Shown here piece by piece: positions 22,183 to 31,412 of a DNA stretch of 64,000 nucleotides; the stretch's first letter is position 1; each line of letters opens with the position of its first letter. A model generated the notes under the pieces. The model was given only the letters and a program-made list of their open reading frames with translations, was not told the DNA's origin and ran no database searches. The stretch is from Hirsutella rhossiliensis (lineage: Eukaryota; Ascomycota; Sordariomycetes; Hypocreales; Ophiocordycipitaceae). The position numbers and the translations under genes were made by a program. The stretch is taken from positions 62,001 through 126,000 of the forward strand of contig NW_025408681.1 in NCBI RefSeq assembly GCF_020360975.1. Direction: 5' to 3'.

Positions 22183-22945
22183 GCCGTGTCAATTCTTTTC
22201 GAGTATCTTCCCACTCTCGCAGGAATTTCCAGTCTTTGCTGTTGCAGTCCAGAGAGCACTAGTCTTGTTCTTGTCGAGCGGGCTTGAAATGGCGAGTTCT
22301 CCTGGATGCGCCCCTCGCGTGTCGCTTTCCGCGCTGCTGCCTTTGCTTTTGCCCCAACGCAAACCCTTCAGCTCCTGCCGGGGCCCATATCATACGAATC
22401 GAAACACCCCGTTGCCGGAAGAGCCTGACATGCTTGTAAATTTCTTGGATGATGTATTGGCCCGACTGCTGGCGCGGTTGGCCAATCGCCTGCATGGCCG
22501 ATCTGTTGCTTGTGACAAAGACTAGCTCTCTTTGCTCGAGTCGCGCTGGCATACATCGCAGAGCCGTGGCAATCGCCTCCAGCTCCGCGACATATGGGTT
22601 TTGATCTTCTCGCGGCCCCAGAGTGATGGAATAGCTCGCCAGTGCTTCTTGCTCGTTGTTGACTCTCGTATCTCGAACACAGCCTCCCATGCCGACTACG
22701 CCTCGCCTTTCGGATGAGCTCGTCGCGACGACAATGCCTTGCGCTTTCGCAACCAACTCAGCTGCCTGGTCATCATCGAGGTCACAGAGAACACGAATGC
22801 GGTCTTCCCACGGGGCCACCGCGTATTCTCTGATGACTTCCAATCTTTGACCTGCTGACTCTCCATGCTCTTGAGCCATCGTTTGCAGTGGGGACGTGAA
22901 TCTTCGGCACACTCTAGGGATTATCGCGCTAAGCATGGGTTAAAA
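22183..22945 (-). pseudogene. Older LINE ORF2, RNase H-like region (5'-truncated)
   Basis: Minus-strand frame 22936-22259 reads RLEVIREYAVAPWEDRI, then VVGMGGCVRDTR, ASYSITLGPREDQNPYVAEL and VTSNRSAMQAIGQPRQQSG. These align by eye with RLEVIHEFALAPWDERV and the RNase H-like block of the full-length LINE. The frame shifts near 22,300 and continues across the gypsy insertion to 10281. The copy is 5'-truncated at about 22,945, which is typical of LINEs. Confidence 0.82.
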
Positions 22946-23125
22946 GCCATCGCGCCTTGACTACAACCTGAACGGGCACAAGTGCCATTTTTCAGTCTGA
23001 AGGGAAATCCACTACTCGTCCACAGACCCACGTAAAGTGGGTCCTCACCACCTGTCTGTGTCAACCACCTGGCTGTGTCACTTCACCGCTTCAAGCCTCT
23101 ATCTTGACCTCAACAACGGCACATT
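22946..23125. other. Short interval without gene, upstream of Helitron ORF
   Basis: Unassigned sequence between the truncated LINE and the Helitron frame. It should contain the Helitron 5' end if the element is complete there; I could not fix a terminus. Confidence 0.3.
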
Positions 23126-25548
23126 ATGAAGAATAAAGAGCTTACGCTTGAAAGGCGCGTAGCCGAGGCTATTAAAGCCATTGAGGCAAATCCCAATATG
23201 TCCCTTCGCGCTGCGGCTAAGGAATTTGGGGTTCCACGCGAACGACTCCGCTTGCGATTTCACGGCATCCAACCTCGCAGCGGCCATAAAGCAACGCATA
23301 CGAGGCTATCGCCAGCTCAAGAGGACTCAATCGATCTGTATATCGATCGTCTTGAGCGTATAGGACTTGCGGTGCGGAAGGACTTATTACGCGATGCAGC
23401 AAATCGGGTTCTAAGCTCCACGGTCGGCCCTGATGGTACCCGCAACGAACCCTTCGACTCCCAATGCTTTCCGACCGTCATCATGGACCGCATGCGAAGG
23501 GAGGAACCGTCGACCGTTGAGAAGACACAAACGGACCACATAGTCCCGGACACTGATCGAGGCTTGGAGGAAAACAACTTCAGAAGCATCGATGAACTGG
23601 TGAACTCGATTAATCCCACTCTTGCGGCTGAATCTTGCGATTTAGACTGTACTCTGTCCACTGAGCAGACTCAACCATCCCAGGTGAGCCGGCGACTCTT
23701 GTCCCCGACTCGGCTGTCATCGGCCTGGAAGTTGACACCGTCTGTGAGACGTCTACGTCCGGCATGTTTCCCCTCGACGGACCGGCTGCCTTCGCGGATA
23801 CCGATAAGCTGTCGTTTCTGGCTGATATCGTCAACGCCAATCCGGTTCGACATGGCAACTCTGTGCCGTGCGTTATGCAGGTCCAAACTACGGGAGATCA
23901 GCCATTTGTCCGAGTAGAGCGTGGTGCGGATTTCGCAGACAACCTACACGAAGATTTCTTCCCTCGAACATTTCCGAAGCTTTTTCCGTGGGGAAGGGGC
24001 GGCCCGAAATCGAAGTGCGACTCGAGTCACAGCCGACAAAGCGATGCTGTCGACCGTCACCCGAATCACTCTCTTAATTACTGGGCCAGATACGTATTGC
24101 AACGGCATGGAGGCCGATTCGCCACCCATCCTGTGTTTTGTTTCTTAGTATTCAACACCCTCCTTCGCTCCTCCAACCGCCGCATCAGCATGGCCCGTGT
24201 CGCTAAAGATTCCTTCCACAGACTTGAGCAAGCCTATGCGAACTTGACCGAGGACCGACTGAAGAGGGCCGAGGCGGAGATGCGGGAGACGAGGACTACG
24301 TCGGACCCCGACGTATCGGTCTTGCTTCGCGAGCTGTCGATCTTTGGCCATGCACAGCCGCTCTCGAACGAATCCCGTTTACTTATGCGGAGGAAGATAC
24401 AAGCTCTAGACATCCGCGCCGGTATGCCTGCAATCTGGATTACCATCAGTCCCAACGACATTAATAACCCGGTAAAGATGAAGCTTGCCATTCATAGGCT
24501 CCACGATTATGAGTCTGCGAAGGAGCTTTTGGCCGATCTCCGTGAAAAGTACGACAGGATCGCCCTGAGCACCATGGATCCGGTTAGCTCGGCCATCTTC
24601 TTCCACCGAGAAATATCCCTATTCTTTGAAAAGTATGTGAATACAGGCCGGGAATCGATCTTCGGGAAGATCAGCCACTACTACGCCACGGTGGAAACGA
24701 ATGAGCGAGGCAGCCTCCACTTGCATGGACTCTGGCTGGACGGCAACATGCGCTTACCGAACTTGATAGACGACATGGCCAATCCCGCGGAAGAAGCATA
24801 TCGCGCCCAGGTGATTCGATATATAGACTCCGTCTTTCATGAGTGTCTAGATGAAGATGCCGGAAAAGCCGTGCGACAGGAGAGGAAGCCCATCGATCCC
24901 GTGGAGGAGGTCATGACCAGCACCTCGGCTCTCACTGCGGCTTTTGAAGACGAATCCAATTTTATCGCATACTGTTGCCAAGTGCACTCCCACACATACA
25001 CCTGCCTTAAGTATTCTTTGAAGGGGGTCATCGACCGGGGGGCAGATCAACAGAGACGGACAGCCTGCCGCTTCAAGGCACCGTGGAAGATCGTCGAGCA
25101 GACAGGATTCACAGAGGATGGCTTGCTTCAGATTCGGCGCAACCATCCACTCGTCAACCGGTATAACAAGTCGTTGGCGGTCGGCCTTCGCCACAATCAC
25201 GACGTCTCGATGATCTTGACCAAGACCAAGGGCCTGGCCATGGTGTACTACATCACGAACTACGCCACCAAGCTGGATACGCCGATGTGGAAGCGCATTG
25301 CTCTCGCCACCGAGGTTGCCCGCCAACTTCGCGAGGCCGGTCGTCCGACGTCTCGCGCGCCAGGTCCCGCCCTGCCCGACGAGAGGCACCAGGCGGTATT
25401 GAACGAAAGCCGTCAATTCCTGATGAGAACGGCAAATCGCATCTTCTCCGAGCGACAACTCTCGGCTGTCGAGGTTTGTTACCACCTCCTTGGATATGAC
25501 ACCGACTTTACACGTGCTGGCTTCCGGCCGAGACTACGGCCGGGCTAG
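23126..25548 (+). pseudogene. Helitron Rep (HUH) protein with N-terminal psq-type HTH, truncated
   Basis: The ATG at 23126 opens a 264-codon frame. It starts with a psq/CENP-B-type helix-turn-helix (ERRVAEAIKAIEANPNMSLR, AAAKEFGVPRERLRLRF) and a second helical segment resembling the pogo/Tc5 DNA-binding half (LSPAQEDSIDLYIDRLERIG). An acidic linker follows. Near 23,680 the frame shifts to one running to 25548 with Helitron-like N-terminal features: TSGMFPLDGPAAFADTDKLS, the HUH motif GSLHLHGLWLDG (24,712-24,747) and the tyrosine motif YYITNYATK (25,249-25,275). Rep nicks and joins single strands in rolling-circle transposition. The protein ends abruptly after YHLLGYDTDFTR, where a GC-rich minisatellite begins, so the helicase half is missing. 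The HTH could instead be a pogo fragment that happens to lie in frame. Confidence 0.8.
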
Positions 25549-25730
25549 TCCCGCTCGACGGCGGCGAAGGCCCGGCGGCCCTCCATGTCGGCTGGGGCCA
25601 GGTATCCTGCGGAGCCCCCTTGCTTCCGGCCGAGGCTGCAGCCAAACCTATCCCGTTCGACGGCAGTGAAGGACCGGCGGCCCTCCATGTCGGCTGGGGC
25701 CGAATGTCCCGTGGAGCGTCCGAACTTCTC
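25523..25730. repeat. GC-rich minisatellite, ~101-bp unit
   Basis: Two adjacent diverged units each start CTTCCGGCCGAG and contain GGCCCTCCATGTCGGCTGGG. More distant echoes (GTCGGC...GAGGCC) continue to about 25,915. It interrupts the Helitron Rep frame. Pro/Ala-rich open frames on the minus strand here are by-products of the GC-rich repeat. Confidence 0.65.
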
Positions 25731-27029
25731 GTCTGCGGCGGCGAGGGCCCGGCGGTCTCCGCCGTCGGCAGAGACCGGATTTCTCTCGGTGCGCGCTGGC
25801 CTTTCCCTGAGGCCGAGACGGCGCTGGGCCCGCCCAGCGGCAGCCAGTGCCCCGCCGCCCTCGGTGTAGGCGGCAGCCAAGTTGCCGCCGCACTCGGTGT
25901 CGGCTGAGGCTGGATATCCCGCGGCGCGACTCGGCCTGCGCTGATCCTCCATTTCCCTAGTCCTGGCGGTCTTCCCCGCCCTCGCCTCGGAGGCGCCTCC
26001 CTTGACGCCTCTTCTTGCTCTCTCCGAGGCGCCGCGACCGAGTGCCGGCGCTGCTGTGATCGGCCGGATCTCTGGTCCTGTGTACGGCGCTGCTCGGGCT
26101 TCTGGCGCCGGGCTTGCCCTGTCACCCGCTCCGGACTGGACCCTCCCGTTAGCTGGCTTCATCGCGACACCGGTCTACCGAGGCCCCCGCGGACCTCTTG
26201 TCTTCCTCGCTTGCGCTGCCCTCTCCGGCCCCGCCTACTTGCGGTGCTACTGGGCTCCCGGCGTAAATCCTCGTAAGTGTAAGTGTAATAACGGCGTATA
26301 AGTCCTTGCCTCGACCATTCATCCTGCACTTGTCTTGCTGACTGGCACCCCTCCTGTGCGTACAGGATCCTCTAGGAAAGCCTATATATCTTACTCGTAG
26401 CTCTCTAGTACGTCTACAGGCGTGCCGCTGCTCTTTACATTATACCGGCGCCGCCTTTCTATCGAGCCCGCCCGCTATTGCCCGCCGCCTTCAGCGGCGG
26501 GCTATACGGCCTCGGCCGGCCCTTACATGTAGGTCGCCAAGACAGCTTCTTCTTGCCTGTGCTTTGCATGGTACACTTTTCCGTCTTGTCATCTAGGTCT
26601 TGTCGGTCAAAGCCTCAGTACGCCCCTAGACGCTCGCCTGCTGAATTTTGAACCCATGTCTTACACGTGTTGCGAATAAGTCTGCCTCCTTCTCCTCGAA
26701 CATAGCTTCGCGCGTCCTGCTTGTCTTAAAACCCTCCATGTCTTACTAGACCGCCTTTCGAAGTTTCCTCTTCTCCTCTTGTCGCATTTTTCTGTATACG
26801 CATCTTATAGACCTCCTTTATATAGGCTCCTTATCTTAGCCTACCGCTAACGCTACGTTGCGTCTTCGTTTAGGATCCTTTGACTTCTCTTATACACCAC
26901 GGCCACCAGCCCTTCCCTACTACACTAAACTCTTAAGACGGCATATTGGCAGGGAGCACTCCTGCCCCTATACCTCGCCGCTTCTAGCTTCGCTCCGGCA
27001 ACGTTGCTCTTCCACTACACGGCCTCGCC
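25731..27029. other. GC-rich then AT-richer interval without clear gene
   Basis: To about 26,290 it is GC-rich with decaying repeat units. From 26,290 to 27,029 it is pyrimidine-rich on the plus strand and has no frame with a recognisable domain. It contains a strong hairpin (26480-26502). It may be the 5' region of the gene at 27030. Confidence 0.35.
26480..26502. other. Perfect 9-bp-stem hairpin
   Basis: GCCCGCCGC, loop CTTCA, GCGGCGGGC. Helitrons end with a hairpin just upstream of CTRR, but the sequence after this one (TATACGGCCTCGG) lacks that motif at the right place, so I leave its role open. Confidence 0.5.
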
Positions 27030-28276
27030 ATGTCTTCGTCTCCGTCGGCGGACAGCTCTGCCCCGCACCTCCGCAAGCCCCTTGTCACTAGCAAGGGCGC
27101 GGGCGGCGACATGTCCATGATGTTCTTCGCCCAGCCTGACTGCCCCGCGAGGTTTGCCCACCAGGACGAGCACCGCATCAGAGGCCTTAACGCCGAAGCC
27201 ATCGCCCGAGTCCTCCTGCCGGTGCCCTCGTGGCTGCTAGAGTCGGAGTATGCACCCCCTCCGGGCCGAGGGCGACGATCTAGGGCCCTCCCCTCTTCTT
27301 TAGTCTAAACCTCTCCATCTACGGCCAGCCGGTCGTCGATACCGACTGGTCCGAGCAGTGGTTCTTTATGAGCGGCCGCGTTCACCCCTACGCCCTCTCC
27401 TGGGAGGTGGAGCGCCGCGACGGGCTCGAGGCCGGCCCGGACGATACTATTCTCTACACCGTGCCCGCCCTTATTGTCCGCGACCAAGGTTATCAGCCGT
27501 GGGCCCCCCTCCCCTTTTCATTTTAATGCGCCTCCTCACCCACCGCCCCGCTGACTTTGCCCCCTAGCGTCCTGCCGCGCTCCTTGGCCTCTAGCGGCCA
27601 GTTCCCGTCTACGCCTCCCGTTGTCTCCTTCCATGGCGTCGTAGCCGGGCCCGGCCTCGACCTCCTGCGTCGAGACTTCCTGCCCGGCGTCCCCTTTACC
27701 TGCACCGGAAAGGTCGTCGGCCTGCTCGACCACCGCGTTATGCTCTCCCCCCCGGGCTCGGAGCGCGATTACGTCTTTATCATCGTCCCGGACAGCTGGA
27801 CCTTTGTCGATAGGCCCTCGGCGGCGGCGGCGGCCGCCTCGGCTTCCCCCCTCACTACGCCCTTTAGGCGTCAGACCCAATCCGCCTCTTCTACCTTCGA
27901 TTCCGTCCGTGCCGCCTTGTACTCTGTTGCCGCGCCGGCCTCGACCGCGCCGCCCCCCCTTTCCTCGGCCCCGGCCCCGCCAGCCCTCGACCCCGTCACG
28001 CCGCCGCCTAAGCGATCGCCCCCGGCCCTGGCCGATACGCCCATGAAGAGGGCGCGCTTCCTGCAGCAGCAGTATTCGCCGCTTTCCTCGTCTTCGAACA
28101 CCGTCGGCTCCGCCGCCCCCTCCTCCTCTCCTCCGCCGGCCGCTTTTCCGTCTCGACCGGACGGCGCCCCACCCGTTCCCGCTCCGACGGGCAGCCCGGA
28201 TTCCCCTCTCAACTCTATCGTCGCGAGCACCTCCGACCCGCCCGCACGCCCTCTTCGCTATCGCATGCAGAAATAA
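27030..28276 (+). CDS. Spliced gene of unknown family, possible OB-like segment
   Basis: Inferred three-exon model: 27030-27247; intron with donor GTATGC and acceptor TTCTTTAG (27248-27303); 27304-27498; intron with donor GTGGGC and acceptor CCCCTAG (27499-27567) or CCTCTAG (27499-27594); last exon to 28276. Phases agree and give about 364-373 residues. The N-terminal part reads MSMMFFAQPDCPARFAH and LSIYGQPVVDTDWSEQWFF. A middle segment FTCTGKVVGLLDHRVMLSPP could be a beta-barrel (OB-like) strand pattern. The C-terminal ~140 residues are low-complexity Pro/Ser/Ala with a basic patch (PMKRARFLQQQYSP) that might be a nuclear localisation signal. I do not recognise the family. It lies inside the Helitron-related block, so it may be cargo or an accessory gene. 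The second intron has a weak donor, and the model could be wrong there. Confidence 0.5.
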
Positions 28277-28821
28277 GCTACCTACTATAGACCCATCGCT
28301 CTCTTACGCCTCCTACCTTTACTAAAACGAACTGTTCTCCTCCCGGGTGCTGCTCCTAACGCAAATTGTCGCTCTAGAATTACTATTACTCTGCACATTA
28401 CAGCGTTTGTCCCTTTAAGGACAGCTTTAGCTTCCGAACCCGTTTCTTACGAAAGTGCCTGCCTCTAGACGTTCTCCGTGACCTCATTTGTGTCCTGTGC
28501 GTTGCGCTTCGCCCTTCTCTTTTCTTGCCAGCTTGCCGCCGCACCTCTCGGCTGCATTTAGCGGCGACGGGGGGCCTGTAGTTGCGCCTCGGCAAAAGGC
28601 GTCTTTGTTGCGGAAGCCGACTCCGCTTCTCGCCTATCGGTCATTGCTCTACATGGAGGATACGGTTTTCTACTATAAAATATTATATGCCGTTCCTTAG
28701 TTGTGCAAGCCATAGGGACGACGGTCGTTGAAGTCGGCGGGTTCTACAAAGGCCGTTGCGGCGTTTGAGGCTGGCCGTAAGCCCGCCTCTACAGCGTTGC
28801 TTGCTTCCTCTCGCTAGCTCC
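28277..28821. other. Interval without recognised gene
   Basis: This separates two convergent genes. Short open frames here show no domain. It is likely 3' flanking sequence of both neighbours. Confidence 0.35.
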
Positions 28822-29389
28822 CTAGCTTGCCTTTGGCTTGCATCCCTTCTTGTGCACCTTCCAGTCCTCCTTTTGGTGTTGCCTGCTGCAGTACGCCACC
28901 GTCAGGCATCGGCTGCACCTCCTCGCCCCCGCCATCTCTCCACAAACCCGGCAGACCTTCCTCTGTGCTCTGCGCATCCTGCCCTTGCATTTGCGTCGCG
29001 CCCTTGTTTCCGCCCGCCTGCCCCGCCTCTGCCATCGTGTCCTGCATTTCCTGCCTCGTCCTTATTTCGCATCCTTCTTTGCCGCAGAACGACGACACGA
29101 CCACGAGCACAAACGGCCTCTCTGCGTGTAGGTACGATATCGGGCTCTGTAGAATGTCCTTTGCGAGTCCGCCGCAGCTCTCGCAGCGCACCCCTACTGC
29201 TTTCCGACACGCTGCCTCGTGCTCCCGTAGGATCGGCCTTATCCACTGTAGGAACAGTGCACTGGCTGCGTGGTTCGGCCTCGCCTGGCCTACCTGCGTC
29301 ACGAGCGTCTTCGGGATGCTATGCTTGTACTTCAGCTCCGTGGCCCCGAATTCGCACCAGAACTCCACGGAAACGTTGCAAGTGGCCAT
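28822..29389 (-). pseudogene. MYND-type zinc-finger protein, one frame break
   Basis: The ATG at 29389 begins MATCNVSVEFWCEFGATELK. A Cys-containing middle follows (VRCESCGGLAKDI, SSFCGKEGCEIRTR). After a single-base shift near 28,985 the frame to the stop at 28822-28824 reads a complete MYND finger: CRVCGEMAGARRCSRC, then TVAYCSRQHQKEDWKVHKKG and a final Cys. MYND fingers are protein-interaction modules. No GT donor exists in the region of the shift, so an intron does not explain it. Whether the gene is dead or the sequence has an indel error is open. Its position between Helitron pieces suggests captured cargo. Confidence 0.7.
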
Positions 29390-30043
29390 GCTGTAGTTGT
29401 TTTCCTAACTGCTCGATCGGTAGCTAGGGTAGACGCTTCTGCTCTTGTTCTCCTATTCGTGCCTTGGCGCCCTCTTATGCTCCTTCCTCTCGCTTACCCC
29501 GCAATCGTCATCACCGCTTTACTTGCCTTCTTGCTTTTTCTGCCTCTTCCCCACGGCGGGATGGTGCCCGAATGGCCGCTTTCTTTACCTACCTTTTTTG
29601 CATGTTTTAGTTCCTAGCGCTACCGCCTGCTTGCGTTCTTTCTCTCACCATGTCTTTGTCTTGTTTGTCTCTCCAATCTTCGGCCTTCGTTCCTCAAGGC
29701 TCTTTGCGCAACCCATGAAGGGTTGCCTTACCTGTGAGGAACGAAAGGCCTCTTCTTATCGCGCGACCACCCAACCCAATTTTTTCCCCCCTAAACTCCC
29801 ATCCTCTGATTGGTCGGAAAGGAAATTATTATGGTTTGAAAGCTTCCCCGCAACCTCGACTGCCTACCGCTTCCTTCCTCCAGCCTCCTTTTTTTCTGAT
29901 GGAACGGCCTATCACTCCTAGCCGGGCCCTTTGCCTTTCATTTAGGGTGTCTTGGAAAAAGACGTATAGAACTTGCCCCCGCCGAGGTTTTGTGAGAACG
30001 GTGGTTCTGCGGCTCGGGCCTAATGAGGAAATAGTTGGGCGTT
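29390..30043. other. Interval without recognised gene
   Basis: Pyrimidine-rich plus strand. Contains AGAACGGTGGTTCT (29,997-30,010), a short palindrome whose ~40-bp context recurs at about 55,025 inside the hAT at 50762-55511. No domain was seen in the open frames. Confidence 0.35.
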
Positions 30044-30841
30044 CTATCTATTTATCCCCCCCCAGTCTCGTCTTGTCCCTCCCGCGGCCCCGGAGGTCAT
30101 CGCCGAGCCAGCGTAGCGCCTCCCGACGGTCCTCTCACTGAGCCTCTCTAGCCGTGCCTGCGCCGCCGTCATCTCCTCGGGCACCCTGTTCCCTACCAGG
30201 TCCCTCTCCCGCACCTCCGACACGAGCATGATGCCGTCGAGCGTCGGGCACCGCGATAGCTGCACGTATAGGCTATACGGGTCGCACGGCGACGGTACCG
30301 CGCGCCCGTAGACGGTCGTCGTCCTCGCCCCCCGGAGCTCCAGCGTCCCGCCCTGCACCTTGTAGTCGGTGCAGGCGAAGGCCGCGGCGCACGGCAGGCC
30401 CCGGCTAACGTCGTTCCGCTGCCACGGCCGCTTCCGCTGGGCCTGGATCTTGACGCTGATGGGCGTTAGCAGGATCGTCCCGGACGGCATCCCCACGAAG
30501 TGGAAATCCTTGGTCGTCTCCGAGGCCAGCACCATGCCGACCGGCGGCCCGAAGTGCATTGTCAGCTCCGCCGAGACCCGGTGGCTGGGGAAGGCCCGGT
30601 TGGGTATGACGTCGACCGCCGTGTACCCGGCCCCGTTCACTAGCTTCATCCCCTGGTGCGTGTTCTGGTTCACGACGACCGGCATGCCGGGCACGAAGAG
30701 GAAGACGGCCGGCACCGGAGTCGCGCTGTCGTCGCCCTGGCCTAGCATCAGCACCGCCTCCTCCTCCGTCGGCGTGCCGTCCCTCCACTTATGCTCGGAG
30801 AGGAAGATGCGCGCCGCCGTCTGTTGCCGGGCCCGGAACAC
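30044..30841 (-). pseudogene. PIF1-type helicase C-terminus (Helitron-like), truncated
   Basis: The 265-residue frame begins inside the helicase core. It shows PIF1/Helitron motifs: VVNQNTHQGMKLVNGAGYTA, FACTDYKVQGGTLELRG (the late QG motif) and YVQLSRCPTLDGIMLVSEV (motif VI). Walker A and B boxes are absent, because the sequence upstream of 30,841 is non-coding GC repeats. It lies on the strand opposite to the Rep domain at 23-25.5 kb, so the two cannot be halves of one undisturbed Helitron. A cellular PIF1 fragment is a less likely alternative. Confidence 0.78.
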
Positions 30842-30914
30842 GAGGGCCGCCTCTAGGTTGAGGTTCCAGCGATTCCTGATGATGCTACTGCTGTTGGCAA
30901 ATATGATGCTAATA

Positions 30915-31005
30915 ATCGCGCCGCAGGCAAGAAGCCCGCCGCAGGCGAAAGCCCGCTGTAGGCGAACCCCCTGCAGGGATTCCCCCCCGCGCAGGGGAAG
31001 AGGGA
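30915..31005. repeat. Cluster of short GC-rich palindromic units
   Basis: Repeated GCCGCAGGC, GCCCGCTGTAGGC and CCCCTGCAGGG blocks follow each other with GAA-type spacers. This is where the helicase fragment loses its N-terminal part. Confidence 0.5.
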
Positions 31006-31086
31006 GGTCCTAATTTACTCTTGAAACTTTCAATCCCTGATATCTAGCTTTACTCGCCTATATGACATCTACATGCTGTCTCCTCT

Positions 31087-31410
31087 ATGCCGCCTCTTCC
31101 AATGGGGGCTCCTCCTACGGGGGAGCTGCACAATGCCCTTCCCGATCGTCTTTGCATTCAATGCAAGCAGTTCAAGCAAGACGATCAATTCGTTCACCTG
31201 ATTAACCCATCTAAGCGCACTAGAACATGTCTCCCCTGTCGTCAGGTTCATAATCGTGATGTACGTGTCTCTTTCTCCCTCCTTTCTGCCAATTTGTATG
31301 CTGATCTTTATCTTCACTTAGGCTCAACGCCTTGCCGCAACTACTCAAGGCATCCCACTGATCCATAAACGACACGCAAGCGTGGATATCCAGAGTCTAA
31401 CGGCGCGTAG
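31087..31410 (+). pseudogene. CxxC-CxxC protein N-terminus, one intron, truncated
   Basis: Exon 1 (31087-31260) encodes a putative zinc-binding pair: CIQCKQFKQDDQFVHL, then CLPC about 21 residues on. An intron at 31261-31321 has donor GTACGTG and acceptor CACTTAG and joins in frame to AQRLAATTQGIPLIHKRHAS. Downstream the frame enters the antisense of the NLR gene's end, so the original gene is cut at about 31,410. Family not recognised. Confidence 0.45.
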
Positions 31411-31412
31411 GC

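Noticed and set aside
25545..26162. Two ~205-codon Pro/Ala/Arg-rich minus-strand frames
   Set aside because: They arise from the GC-rich minisatellite, read equally well in two frames, and contain no domain.
26480..26520. Hairpin as the Helitron 3' end
   Set aside because: No CTRR terminus at the expected distance; kept only as a hairpin.
30369..31013. 214-codon plus-strand frame
   Set aside because: Antisense shadow of the PIF1-type helicase frame, which carries recognisable motifs.
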